64,000 bases of DNA. Source: Planctomycetota bacterium (lineage in GTDB: Bacteria > Planctomycetota > Planctomycetia > Pirellulales > Lacipirellulaceae). The first letter of the stretch is position 1; each line of letters begins with the position of its first letter. A program made the translations under genes and the position numbers. This document shows, piece after piece, positions 26,338-35,119 of the stretch. The notes under the pieces are model-generated. The model made no database searches. It worked only from the letters and a program-made list of their open reading frames with translations, and was not told where the DNA came from. Where the stretch lies: contig JABDGM010000003.1 of the NCBI GenBank assembly GCA_013286045.1, forward strand, positions 1-64,000. Reading direction: 5' to 3'.

Positions 26338-26367
26338 TGTCAGACTTATTGATAAGGAATACATCAA

Positions 26368-27432
26368 GTGGCAATGACTGGTTATTACAGCCAAATTACT
26401 GTGAATCGCATCTTCATCTGTGCGCTCGTGGCAGTTGCTGTGTGCACTTCTCATGGCAAATGCGAGGCAAACACGGACGGCGAATCAGACTCGTTGTCGG
26501 CACGTGCAGAAAAGGCCTTTGAGCACGAAGAGTATGAAACGGCGATTTCTCTTTTAACGGAAGCCCTTAAGGGTAAGCCCAACCCAGAGTTTTTGTGCGA
26601 ACGGGCGGCGGCAAAATCCGAACTGCGCGATTACGCAGGAGCTATAAGAGATTGCGATGATGCCCTTAAGTTACACCCTAATGAACATGCTCTTATTATG
26701 GCCTATCTGTGTCGGGCTCAATGTTTTGTTGCAACTAACGATCACAATCACGCAATATCGGATTGCACACTAGCGCTTGATATAGACGCCAAATGCATGG
26801 AAGCCTGGATAATTAGAGCGGGCGTATGGTACCAACTCGAAAATGCCAAATTGGCAATTGTGGATATAAATCATTGCATAGATCTAGATCCAACTCGTCC
26901 GGAAGCTTATGGATTTCGAAGTGCGTGTCACCAAACACTAGGCGATTGGACAAATGCGGTCGCTGACGCTGACAAAGCGGTTCAACTCGATGACAAAAAC
27001 TCGAACTGTTACATGTTTCGTGGTAGCGCGCATGCCGGTAACTTGGAGTTTGATAAGTCGCTTGCAGACTTCGATAAGGCGCTCAGTTTAGATCCAGGTA
27101 ATGACGCAGCAGTTGCTGCGCAGTGCGTGATCTTAGCGACGTGCCCAAAGCCGGACCTGCGTGACACGACTAGGGCATTGCAATTGGCACAAAGGCTCTG
27201 CGAACAAAAAGGGATGACTGACTGCAACCGTCTGTCACTTCTCGCAAGCGTTTACGCCGAAACAGGTGATTTCAAAAACGCTGTTGAATGGCAAGAACAA
27301 GCCATCAAGGCTGCAACTGCAGATCAAAAAAATGTGGCGAGCGAGCGTCTGAAGCGATTTCAAAGCGGGCGCACCGCGTTAGGCGATGGAAACACGTACC
27401 TCGGTCTGACAACCTTAAAGAGTTGGCGATAG
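26368..27432 (+). CDS. secreted TPR-repeat protein
   Basis: 354 residues. AAGGA lies 9 bases before the GTG at 26368, which favours that start over the ATG at 26374. A signal-like helix (IFICALVAVAVCTSHG) precedes about seven TPR units (for example YETAISLLTEALKGKPNPEF, WTNAVADADKAVQLDDKNSN, KSLADFDKALSLDPGND). It is a scaffold-type protein, partner unknown. By eye the gene is clearly more A+T-rich and uses more A/T-ending codons than its neighbours, which suggests separate ancestry. Confidence 0.8.
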   Translation: MAMTGYYSQITVNRIFICALVAVAVCTSHGKCEANTDGESDSLSARAEKAFEHEEYETAISLLTEALKGKPNPEFLCERAAAKSELRDYAGAIRDCDDALKLHPNEHALIMAYLCRAQCFVATNDHNHAISDCTLALDIDAKCMEAWIIRAGVWYQLENAKLAIVDINHCIDLDPTRPEAYGFRSACHQTLGDWTNAVADADKAVQLDDKNSNCYMFRGSAHAGNLEFDKSLADFDKALSLDPGNDAAVAAQCVILATCPKPDLRDTTRALQLAQRLCEQKGMTDCNRLSLLASVYAETGDFKNAVEWQEQAIKAATADQKNVASERLKRFQSGRTALGDGNTYLGLTTLKSWR

Positions 27433-27504
27433 TTTACCGCGTTACCGAGTCATTGATTCGAGGTCCAGTAGTTCGAATCGCCTAAGTGTTGATGTGGGGA
27501 AACG

Positions 27505-27529
27505 AAAAACCCCCGGCTTTCGACGGGGG
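27505..27529 (-). terminator. rho-independent terminator for the minus-strand gene at 27572
   Basis: Read on the minus strand: CCCCCG, an eight-base loop, CGGGGG, then a T5 run. It lies 43 bases past the stop of the secreted protein gene. Confidence 0.75.
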
Positions 27530-27571
27530 CAATGCGAGGGGATCGCAAGGTGTGATTTTGCTGCGCGAGAC

Positions 27572-27970
27572 TTACCACGGCGCGCGGACGGGGTAGACGC
27601 CGAACTCGACTGTGTCGCTAGGCCAGAGCGGGGTCGGGCGGTAGGGGCCGCCGAAGGGGCCGTTGCCTGGGTAGTTGCGCTGGTACTGGTGGTCGATGCG
27701 CGAGATGCGCGAGCTAGCTACGCCCCAGCCCCAGTTGGTTTGAAGCTGGGCTGTCGGCGGGACGACTAGCGCCGTGGGGGCGCCGTAGTTGGTGTAGGCG
27801 TAGTTGCGGTTCCAGTTGTAGTAGCGGGCGCGGTAAGTCGGCGTCATGTAGCCGACATCGCAAACGGTGGGCGTCCAACAATCTAAGGCGGATGCGATGG
27901 GTGCCGTGGCGGTGAGGCCGCCGCCGGCGATGATCGCGGCGATGATCGGTAGGGTGAGACGGCGTAGCAT
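27572..27970 (-). CDS. small secreted Tyr/Pro/Asn-rich protein
   Basis: 132 residues. GGAG lies 7-8 bases before the ATG. A signal peptide (LPIIAAIIAGGGLTATAPIASA) is followed by a mature part very rich in Tyr, Pro, Asn and Trp, with only two Cys (near LDCWTPTVCD). No family recognised. The gene has a good ribosome-binding site and terminator, so it is very likely real. Confidence 0.7.
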   Translation of the reverse strand: MLRRLTLPIIAAIIAGGGLTATAPIASALDCWTPTVCDVGYMTPTYRARYYNWNRNYAYTNYGAPTALVVPPTAQLQTNWGWGVASSRISRIDHQYQRNYPGNGPFGGPYRPTPLWPSDTVEFGVYPVRAPW

Positions 27971-27980
27971 GGGGTGTCTC

Positions 27981-28003
27981 CGGTTTAGCTAAACCGCAAG
28001 CGG
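27981..28003. repeat. palindromic repeat, family C, copy 1
   Basis: CGGTTTAGCTAAACCG is a perfect 16-base palindrome followed by CAAGCGG. It lies in the leader of the small secreted protein gene. A close copy is at 32366-32389. Confidence 0.7.
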
Positions 28004-28058
28004 TAGGGTGAGTGAGCGGTGAACTTGGCGGGAAGTGTGTGGCGGGAGGCGCTCGTTG

Positions 28059-28532
28059 TTACCAACGGAGGCCGGGATAGTAGAAGTCGTTGTGGAGGCC
28101 CCAGATGTTGTTGGACATTGGGAACTTCATATCCATGATGCAGTCTTCGAGTCGAAGGCCGCAGGTACCGTAGCGGACGTTGGTGCGTCGCCAGCCGGCG
28201 CCGGGGTTGTAGGTGTAGTACGAGCGTTCATGCTTGTACATGAATTCGTGCGGCATGAAGGGTTGGTAGGTGACCCACGTTTGGCCACCGAGCGGCGGCA
28301 CTGGGCGGGGGCAAAGGTACATGCCGGCGGCGGCGCCGTTGTACGGGCCCGGTTGAGCGTAGTAGTTGTAGAACAGGTCTTTTTGTTGCTGGTAGCTAAT
28401 GTGTCGTTTGCCATCCCAGCCGGGTTGCTGGTACGGTTCGTACAACCATTGGGCTGAGGACTTTGACGCAGCGAACGAGACGAGGGTGAGCGCCAGAACG
28501 GCGAGGCTGATTTTGAATGCCGTAAACCGCAT
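28059..28532 (-). CDS. small secreted aromatic-rich protein
   Basis: 157 residues from an ATG with GGAGGT 7 bases upstream, close to ideal. A signal peptide (FKISLAVLALTLVSFAASKSSA) leads into a mature region rich in Tyr, Trp, Gly and Pro (WLYEPYQQPGWDGKRHISY; YYTYNPGAGWRR). Composition resembles the preceding secreted gene, with which it shares orientation; the two may be related surface proteins. Function unknown. Confidence 0.7.
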   Translation of the reverse strand: MRFTAFKISLAVLALTLVSFAASKSSAQWLYEPYQQPGWDGKRHISYQQQKDLFYNYYAQPGPYNGAAAGMYLCPRPVPPLGGQTWVTYQPFMPHEFMYKHERSYYTYNPGAGWRRTNVRYGTCGLRLEDCIMDMKFPMSNNIWGLHNDFYYPGLRW

Positions 28533-28786
28533 CGGATTACCTCCAACGGACGAGTGTGCCTCTCGCGGGACGAGAAGTTTGCGGCCCAGCGGGACGGGCA
28601 GCGACACTGAATTGATTTGTAGGCGGCAGGCGAGTTGGGTCGTGACCGCCGGTGGCAAGGTCTATGAATGGTGTCGGCCAGGACCGGAGGAAGGGGTGAA
28701 TCTTTGTGTAGCGGATATTCGCGATGCATGTATTGTGGGGGCCGCAGCGTGGCAAAATGTGTCTTCGTTGAGGGCTTTTCCGCGGG

Positions 28787-28792
28787 TATAAT
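28787..28792 (+). promoter_or_regulatory. TATAAT -10 box for the topoisomerase VI operon
   Basis: A perfect TATAAT stands 72 bases before the start codon at 28865. The -35 region is weak: TTGAGG at 28768 is only 13 bases away, and CTTCGT at 28763 is at 18. Confidence 0.5.
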
Positions 28793-28864
28793 CGGCACGA
28801 TCGTCACAGATTAACATCAGCGATATGGCGGCCGCGTTCGCGCGAGGTCGCAGGGAGATGTGGG

Positions 28865-31135
28865 TTGGCAGTTAAGCAAACGAAGAAACCGACGAAGCGG
28901 GAAACCTCGGTAACGAATAACGGTAAAGCGGGCGGCAAGAAGGGGACGCGGCGGCCGGGCCGCGCACCTGCGCCGAGCGCGAACGGCGACGAAGAGGGTG
29001 CGGAAGAAGAAGAGCTGGAGGAGGAAGACGACGCTGAGGAAGTTGAAGCCGAGGCAAACGGTAAGGCGGAATCGCGTGCGACGCCGAGGCGACGGGCCAC
29101 GGCCCAGTCGATGGCGGCGAAGCAGCGCGATATCAGCGTTAGCGAATTCTTTGCCAAGAATCGGCATCTGCTAGGCTTCGATAATCCGCGGAAGGCGCTG
29201 CTGACGACGGTGAAAGAGGCCGTCGATAACTCGCTCGATGCTTGTGAAGAAGCGGGGATTCTGCCGGAGATTTGGGTTCATATCGAAGCGATTGGCGCGG
29301 ACCACTACAAGGTTGGGATTCAGGACAATGGACCCGGCATTGTTAAAAAGCAGATTCCACTCATCTTCGGCAAGCTGCTGTATGGGTCGAAGTTTCATCG
29401 ACTGCGGCAGAGCCGCGGGCAGCAAGGTATCGGCATTAGCGCAGCCGGTATGTACGGCGTGCAAACGACTGGCAAGCCGGTGAAGATCGTTTCGAAGATT
29501 GACGCCAAGAAGCCGGCGCACTACTTCGAAATTCAGATCGATACGAAGCGGAACGAAGCGAAGATTCTCAACGGCAAAGGGGAAGGCGAAGATATTCCGC
29601 CCGGCGAAAAGGGGAAGGCTTACCGCGAGAAGCATGGCATCGAGTGGGTAGATGAGCCGCACGGCACGCGGGTGACGATTGAACTGCAGGCGAAGTTCAC
29701 TCGCGGGCGCGGCAGTGTGGATGAGTATTTGATGCAGACGGCGATTGCGAATCCGCACATCGCCCTGCACTATCGCGACCCGGATAGCGCGGATCCGGCG
29801 AAGGATAGCTTCTTCTTTCAGCGTTCGGCAGCAAAGCTTCCGCCGGAACCGAAAGAAATTTTGCCGCATCCGTACGGCGTGGAGTTAGGACGATTGGCGG
29901 CGCTGCTGACGGAGGCTGAGGGCGTTTCGATCACGCAGTTTTTAACGAACAATTTTTCGCGGGTGTCGTCGGGCATTGCGCGGCGAATTTGCCAAACTGC
30001 GAAAATTTCGCCGCGTGGGTGGGCGAAGAAAATGGGGCGTGTGGAAGCGGAGGCGTTGTTTCACGCCATCCAGGGAACGAAGATTCCCCCGCCGGCGACG
30101 GATTGTATTTGCCCAATTGGTGAGGACTTGATTCTCAAGGGGCTGCATCAAGTCGTGCCGGGCGAGTTTTACTCGGCGGCGACGCGACCGCCGGCCGTTT
30201 ATCGTGGGAACCCGTTTGTGATTGAAGTGGGATTGGCGTACGGTGGTGCGGCGGCGACGCAGAATGTAACTAAAGACTTGCTGTTGGATTTGCTGGAAGA
30301 AACGGATGCTCGCACGGTGCGGCAGTTTCTTATCAGCACGTTCAATGGGCTGGGTTCGGACGCTGCGGATCGAATTCTCAAGGCGGCGGACCTGGGCACG
30401 CGGCAAACGCCCAAAATGCTGAAGCCGAAGGAACGCGAGCGGCTGCTCAACGCAATGCAGAGCGTAAACGTTGCGGAAGGCCAGACGATGGAAGTCATGA
30501 GATATGCCAATCGCGTGCCGCTGCAATTCCAACAGGCGGCATGCGCGATTACGCAGACCGTGATGCAAACAAATTGGCGAAGTTATGGCTTGCAGCAATC
30601 GCGCGGCGGTTTGCCACGTGGACCGGTGAGCGTGATGGTACACATCGCGAGCGTGTGGGTGCCGTTTACGAGCGAATCGAAAGAAGCGATTGCCAGTTAT
30701 CCGGAGATTCAAAAGGAAATACGGCTCGGTTTGCAGACGGCGGGGCGCAAACTCGGCATGTACTTAAATCGTCGGCTTCGAGTGAAACAGCAAACGGATC
30801 GGCGTGAGATTTTCTTAAGGTATCTAAAGGAAGTATCGGGAGCGGTGAGCGAAATAAACGGCGCCGAGGCGAGCAGTTTGTACGAGGAGCTCGTGAAGGT
30901 AGCCAGGAAAGTGACTGCCGACGCGGACATGAAGATGGATGACCGCGGACGGAAGGTTTCACCAGAAGAGGCTGAGTTGGCGAAAGACGCGTCGGTGTTG
31001 ATCGTCGACCCGCTGCATGCGGCGGCGGCGCTCAACCGGGCGACGACGACTGTCGAAGAAGCGCCGCCTGTAGAAGCATCGGAGCCGGCGAAAGAAAAAT
31101 CTCGCAAAGGCGCGAAGACGCAAAAAACTAAATAA
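28865..31135 (+). CDS. top6B: DNA topoisomerase VI subunit B
   Basis: 756 residues. The ATPase subunit of a type IIB topoisomerase. The GHKL domain is complete: [15 protein letters not shown] (N box), IQDNGPGI, and [16 protein letters not shown] (lid and G2 box). A helix-two-turn-helix region and transducer domain follow, ending in the hinge to subunit A near LRLVKQ-like helices ([14 protein letters not shown], switch Lys region). The start is TTG with AGGGAG 7 bases upstream; it adds about 82 residues, basic then strongly acidic ([18 protein letters not shown]), before [18 protein letters not shown] where the conserved protein begins. A second ATG at 29111 could give a conventional form. The carboxy tail is also charged. 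Subunit A follows after 54 bases. Confidence 0.95.
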   Translation: MAVKQTKKPTKRETSVTNNGKAGGKKGTRRPGRAPAPSANGDEEGAEEEELEEEDDAEEVEAEANGKAESRATPRRRATAQSMAAKQRDISVSEFFAKNRHLLGFDNPRKALLTTVKEAVDNSLDACEEAGILPEIWVHIEAIGADHYKVGIQDNGPGIVKKQIPLIFGKLLYGSKFHRLRQSRGQQGIGISAAGMYGVQTTGKPVKIVSKIDAKKPAHYFEIQIDTKRNEAKILNGKGEGEDIPPGEKGKAYREKHGIEWVDEPHGTRVTIELQAKFTRGRGSVDEYLMQTAIANPHIALHYRDPDSADPAKDSFFFQRSAAKLPPEPKEILPHPYGVELGRLAALLTEAEGVSITQFLTNNFSRVSSGIARRICQTAKISPRGWAKKMGRVEAEALFHAIQGTKIPPPATDCICPIGEDLILKGLHQVVPGEFYSAATRPPAVYRGNPFVIEVGLAYGGAAATQNVTKDLLLDLLEETDARTVRQFLISTFNGLGSDAADRILKAADLGTRQTPKMLKPKERERLLNAMQSVNVAEGQTMEVMRYANRVPLQFQQAACAITQTVMQTNWRSYGLQQSRGGLPRGPVSVMVHIASVWVPFTSESKEAIASYPEIQKEIRLGLQTAGRKLGMYLNRRLRVKQQTDRREIFLRYLKEVSGAVSEINGAEASSLYEELVKVARKVTADADMKMDDRGRKVSPEEAELAKDASVLIVDPLHAAAALNRATTTVEEAPPVEASEPAKEKSRKGAKTQKTK

Positions 31136-31189
31136 GAAACTGAGCCGCTGTGTTTTGGGCCGCACCTATTGAAGAACTGAAAGAATTGC

Positions 31190-32347
31190 ATGGCCAAGAA
31201 GAAGACTGAAGATTCCGCCGCAAAGAAATCCGCCCCGGTGAAGCTTTCGGCTCGCGACAAGAAGACGAACGAATCGCTCGTTGGGCTCGCGGATCGCGTG
31301 GTTAGCGCTGCCAAGAATCGGAAAGATCCTTACGTAGAGATTCCCTCGCGCACGCTGGCGAACGTGCACTATTCGCCACGTAAGAAGATCCTCGAGATGG
31401 GGAATGCGAAGAACCGACGGCAGCTGTTTGATCTTTCGCAGGCGAAGGCTTACATGCGGACGATGCTCGTAGCGAGCGGGTGTAAGAAGCTGATCATGCA
31501 AGGCAAGTCGACGAGCCTCCGGGGTTTGTTCTACATGCTCAAGCACACGATCGAAGGCGCCAAAGAGAACACTTTCGATGATCAGGATGAGTGCGACACG
31601 ATCATTGAAGATACTGAAGTGTTGCTCGATGCGATCCGCGAAGAGCTACATCTCTACGCAGAGAATCGCGGTGCGATGGTCGGGAACATCACTTTTACGG
31701 ACAAGGGCGATGAAATCAACTGCGCGCGGATGGGCTCGGGCGGGTATGCGATCCCATCGATATGCGAACCTGAAGTGATTCAATTCGACGCGAGTAAGTG
31801 CAAGGCCAAGTTTATTCTGCATGTTGAAAAAGGCACGGTTTGGCAGCGGTTCAATGAGGATCGCTTTTGGGAGACGCACAACTGCATCCTTACGCACGGC
31901 AGTGGGCAGCCGCCGCGTGGCGTTCGGCGGATGCTGTTCCGACTGCACAATGAATTGAAGTTGCCGCTGTACTGCGTGCTCGATAACGATCCGTGGGGAT
32001 ACTACATCTATAGCGTCATCAAGCAGGGCTCGATTAATCTGGCGTTTGAATCGCAGCGGATGGCGATTCCCGAGGCGAAGTATCTTGGTCTGCGAAGCAT
32101 TGATTTAGAGCGGTGCGATCTTGCAGACAGCGTGAAAATCACGCTGAATGATACCGATCGCAAGCGGGCGAAGCAGGTGGCGGCCTACCCGTGGTTCGCG
32201 AAGAAACGCGAGTGGCAACGGGAGATCGAGAAGATGATCAAGAACGACTTCAAGCTGGAAGTCGAATCTTTGATTTCGAAGGGGCTGAGCTTTGTTACGG
32301 AAGAGTATGTGCCGGCTCGGTTGGCGAATCAGGATTGGTTGGACTGA
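31190..32347 (+). CDS. top6A: DNA topoisomerase VI subunit A (Spo11-like)
   Basis: 385 residues. The DNA-cutting subunit. The winged-helix catalytic Tyr is Y115 in TSLRGLFYMLKH, matching the R-x-x-(F/Y)-Y element of Top6A and Spo11. The Toprim domain carries FILHVEKGTVWQRF (Glu) and CVLDNDPWGYYIY (the D-x-D metal site). A basic amino-terminal segment of about 25 residues parallels the charged tail of subunit B. Both subunits together would make a heterotetramer that passes one duplex through another with ATP. Type IIB enzymes are normal in archaea and plants but scattered in bacteria. Confidence 0.95.
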   Translation: MAKKKTEDSAAKKSAPVKLSARDKKTNESLVGLADRVVSAAKNRKDPYVEIPSRTLANVHYSPRKKILEMGNAKNRRQLFDLSQAKAYMRTMLVASGCKKLIMQGKSTSLRGLFYMLKHTIEGAKENTFDDQDECDTIIEDTEVLLDAIREELHLYAENRGAMVGNITFTDKGDEINCARMGSGGYAIPSICEPEVIQFDASKCKAKFILHVEKGTVWQRFNEDRFWETHNCILTHGSGQPPRGVRRMLFRLHNELKLPLYCVLDNDPWGYYIYSVIKQGSINLAFESQRMAIPEAKYLGLRSIDLERCDLADSVKITLNDTDRKRAKQVAAYPWFAKKREWQREIEKMIKNDFKLEVESLISKGLSFVTEEYVPARLANQDWLD

Positions 32348-32748
32348 GCGGGACGGACGTTCGGCTGGTTTCGCTAAACCGCAAGCGGCGGGCGGTCGCC
32401 CGGTTTCTTGGCAGTTCTTGCCTGCGAATTAAGCGGGGTGTCCGAAGGCGTCTGAGCGCCGGATATCAAAAAAGCATAAAAATCGGCGGTGCGGCGTTTA
32501 TGTAGGGTTGCTAGCACCTTGCGGCACGCCAGTTGCTTTGCGTGACGCGCTGCGTCTGGCGGGACGCCAACTTACGCCTGTATGGCGATTTCCTTCCTTC
32601 TGGAAATTGTCGGTTTCAATCGAAACGCCGTTCGGCGGTTCGTTCCGGCTGATTCCACGGGGTGGGTCGGCTTCCTTTTAGACGCTTATCGCGCTGGCAT
32701 TGTGCAGATGTCGGTGCGCCAAAAACCCTTCTGACGCGGAGAAAGATT
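32348..32748. other. gene-free stretch with repeats before amt
   Basis: About 400 bases between top6A and amt. It holds the family C palindrome at 32366 and a cluster of inexact inverted segments near 32515-32575 (CTTGCGGCACGCC, TGCGTGACGCGC). No open frame here looks coding. The last 30 bases are the amt leader. Confidence 0.6.
32366..32389. repeat. palindromic repeat, family C, copy 2
   Basis: GGTTTCGCTAAACCGCAAGC followed by GGC; one base from the 27981 copy in the palindrome core. Confidence 0.65.
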
Positions 32749-34479
32749 ATGTGGTTTGGTAAAGCAAGTGACTCAGCGCGCTTCTTGCCGCGCGAACCGA
32801 GGATGTCGTTTACCGACAAGGTCGGCCGACTTTGCGAACGGTTAAAGGACCCAGAGTGGCGTCGCCACGGCGGATTAGTGTTGGCGGGCAAACTGCTCGG
32901 CATTGCGGCCGTTTTCGGTGTGATGTTTGCGTTTGAACTTGCGCCCCGCATGATGGGGAGCCAAACCGCTGTAGCGCAAGAAACGCCGGCCGCTCCGGCG
33001 GCAGCGCCGCCTGCTGCGGGCGAAACCCCAGCTGCCCCGGCCGCTGGAGCACCTGCGGCGGCACCCGATCCATACGATGCCGTGAAAGCGCGTGACATCG
33101 TAAACCCCGTTAACACGTTGTGGGTGCTGCTCGCGGCGTTCCTCGTGTTCGGCATGCAAGTGGGTTTCACGATGCTCGAAGCCGGCTTCTGCCGCTCGCG
33201 TGAAACGGTGAACGTGCTGATGGAGTGCATCGTCGACACTTGTTTGTGCGGCGTGTTGTTTTACGCATGGGGGTTTGCGTTCATGTTTGGTCATGGTAAT
33301 CCCTGGATCGGCTGGGGTGGACTCGGCGCAGATGGCAAGACGATTACGGATTGGTTTCTGTTGCATAACGCGCCAGATACCTATGAAGGCACGGGCATTG
33401 CGTTTTTGGCTTACTGGTTGTTCCAATTCGCGTTCGCCGATTGTGCCTCGACGATTTGCTCGGGTGCTATGATTGGCCGCACCAGTTTCTGGGGCGACTT
33501 GATCTACAGCGTATGCGTGTCGGGTTTCATTTATCCAATCGTTGGCCACTGGGCTTGGGGTCCAGATGGCGTACTCGCCACGATGGGCAGCGACGGCAAC
33601 TTCTTGCCGTGGGTTGGTACGAGCTTCCACGACTTCGCCGGTTCGACCGTGGTTCATACGATCGGTGGTGCCATCGCCTTGGCGGGTGCCATCGTCTTGG
33701 GACCGCGGCTTGGTCGCAAATTCAAGCGTGATGGCGGCGGGCCGATGATGCCGCACGATCTCACGATCGCTGCCGTCGGTGGTTTGATCCTGTGGTTCGG
33801 CTGGTACGGGTTTAACCCGGGCAGCACGCTCTCAATCATGGACATGGCCGGTGCGGGCCGCGTGGCCGCGAACACGACGCTGGCTGCAAGCTCGGCTGGT
33901 TTGCTCGCCGCGTTTTGGGGTTACTTCAAGACCGGCAAGTGGGACGTCAGCTACACGGTGAACGGCTTCCTCGCCGGTTTGGTGGCAATTACTTGCCCCT
34001 GCTACTGGGTCAGCCCGGCGGGCGCACTCGCGCTGGGTGCCGTGGCGGGCGTGCTCGTTATTCTTGGAGCCGACCTGTTGGAATTCTTGCGGATCGATGA
34101 TCCGGTTGGTGCTGTGCCGGTGCACTGCATCAACGGTATCTGGGGTACGCTCTCGCTTGGGCTGTTCGCTTGCGGTCAGTTCAACGCGTCGGGTCCGATT
34201 AGCGGCTCGACGGATAGCCCACTCACCGGTTTGTTCTACGGTGGCGGCACCACGGTGCTTGTGGCTCAAGCGATAGGCAGCGCGATGATCACGCTATCTA
34301 CGTTTGTCTTGGCGATGGTGATGTTCGCAATCATCAACGCGATGGGCATGCTGCGTGTGTCGAAGGAAGTCGAAGAGTACGGCTTGGACCTGCACGAGCA
34401 TGGTATCCCGGCGTACCCCGAGTATCTTGTTTCGCCGTCGGCGATGCCTGGCGGGCACATGTCACAGGGAGGGCACTAA
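32749..34479 (+). CDS. amt: ammonium transporter with long amino-terminal extension
   Basis: 576 residues from the ATG with GGAG 8 bases upstream. The Amt core starts near residue 112 (VNTLWVLLAAFLVFGMQVGF). Diagnostic elements include FTMLEAGFCRSRE, FHDFAGSTVVHTIGG (first pore His) and DDPVGAVPVHCINGIWG (second pore His); eleven helices are expected. The first 110 residues are extra: a soluble basic part, one helix (LGIAAVFGVMFAFELAP) and an Ala/Pro-rich linker. The helix plus linker may be a signal peptide or an additional membrane segment. A P-II gene follows, the usual partner that plugs the Amt pore. Confidence 0.95.
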   Translation: MWFGKASDSARFLPREPRMSFTDKVGRLCERLKDPEWRRHGGLVLAGKLLGIAAVFGVMFAFELAPRMMGSQTAVAQETPAAPAAAPPAAGETPAAPAAGAPAAAPDPYDAVKARDIVNPVNTLWVLLAAFLVFGMQVGFTMLEAGFCRSRETVNVLMECIVDTCLCGVLFYAWGFAFMFGHGNPWIGWGGLGADGKTITDWFLLHNAPDTYEGTGIAFLAYWLFQFAFADCASTICSGAMIGRTSFWGDLIYSVCVSGFIYPIVGHWAWGPDGVLATMGSDGNFLPWVGTSFHDFAGSTVVHTIGGAIALAGAIVLGPRLGRKFKRDGGGPMMPHDLTIAAVGGLILWFGWYGFNPGSTLSIMDMAGAGRVAANTTLAASSAGLLAAFWGYFKTGKWDVSYTVNGFLAGLVAITCPCYWVSPAGALALGAVAGVLVILGADLLEFLRIDDPVGAVPVHCINGIWGTLSLGLFACGQFNASGPISGSTDSPLTGLFYGGGTTVLVAQAIGSAMITLSTFVLAMVMFAIINAMGMLRVSKEVEEYGLDLHEHGIPAYPEYLVSPSAMPGGHMSQGGH

Positions 34480-34594
34480 TTCGCGCCGCCAGAAATTGGC
34501 GGAGCGGAATTGCCGCTCTAGTAAAAACAGTTATAACAGGAGCGCGTGGGCTCCCGTGGGAACCGCTCTTGCGGCTCCCGCTGGCAACGGGATT

Positions 34595-34646
34595 GTGAAT
34601 TCGTCGTCCGCCACGCCGGACGGCTGTTCAATGTGAACGAATTCAC
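34595..34646. promoter_or_regulatory. nested inverted repeat in the leader of the P-II gene
   Basis: GTGAATTCGT and ACGAATTCAC form perfect 10-base arms 32 bases apart, with an inner CGTCCG/CGGACG stem between them. The structure ends 41 bases before the P-II start codon. It could be an operator or a long RNA hairpin controlling the amt-to-P-II ratio. Confidence 0.5.
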
Positions 34647-34663
34647 TGTTAAGTTACTATTGA

Positions 34664-35026
<363 letters not shown>

Positions 35027-35059
35027 ATCCAAGCGATCTTACGATTTTGTGCTCAAATG

Positions 35060-35097
35060 ACGGGCAAGAGCGTGGATGCGCTCTTGCCCGTTTTATT
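35060..35097 (+). terminator. rho-independent terminator after the P-II gene
   Basis: Perfect 13-base stem (ACGGGCAAGAGCG and its complement), six-base loop and a T-rich tail TTTTATTT. Confidence 0.9.
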
Positions 35098-35119
35098 TGG
35101 CGGCGCTTACAAGTAGTCT

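Noticed and set aside
27455-27485. GTTCGAATC motif suggesting a tRNA T-arm
   Set aside because: No acceptor stem, anticodon stem or CCA context can be folded around it.
32191-32505. Open frame across the end of top6A
   Set aside because: Overlaps conserved top6A codons in another frame and has no start signal.
34497-34515. Possible sigma-54 promoter (TTGGC...TTGC) between amt and the P-II gene
   Set aside because: The GG-to-GC distance is 12 bases, not 10; not functional by the usual rule.
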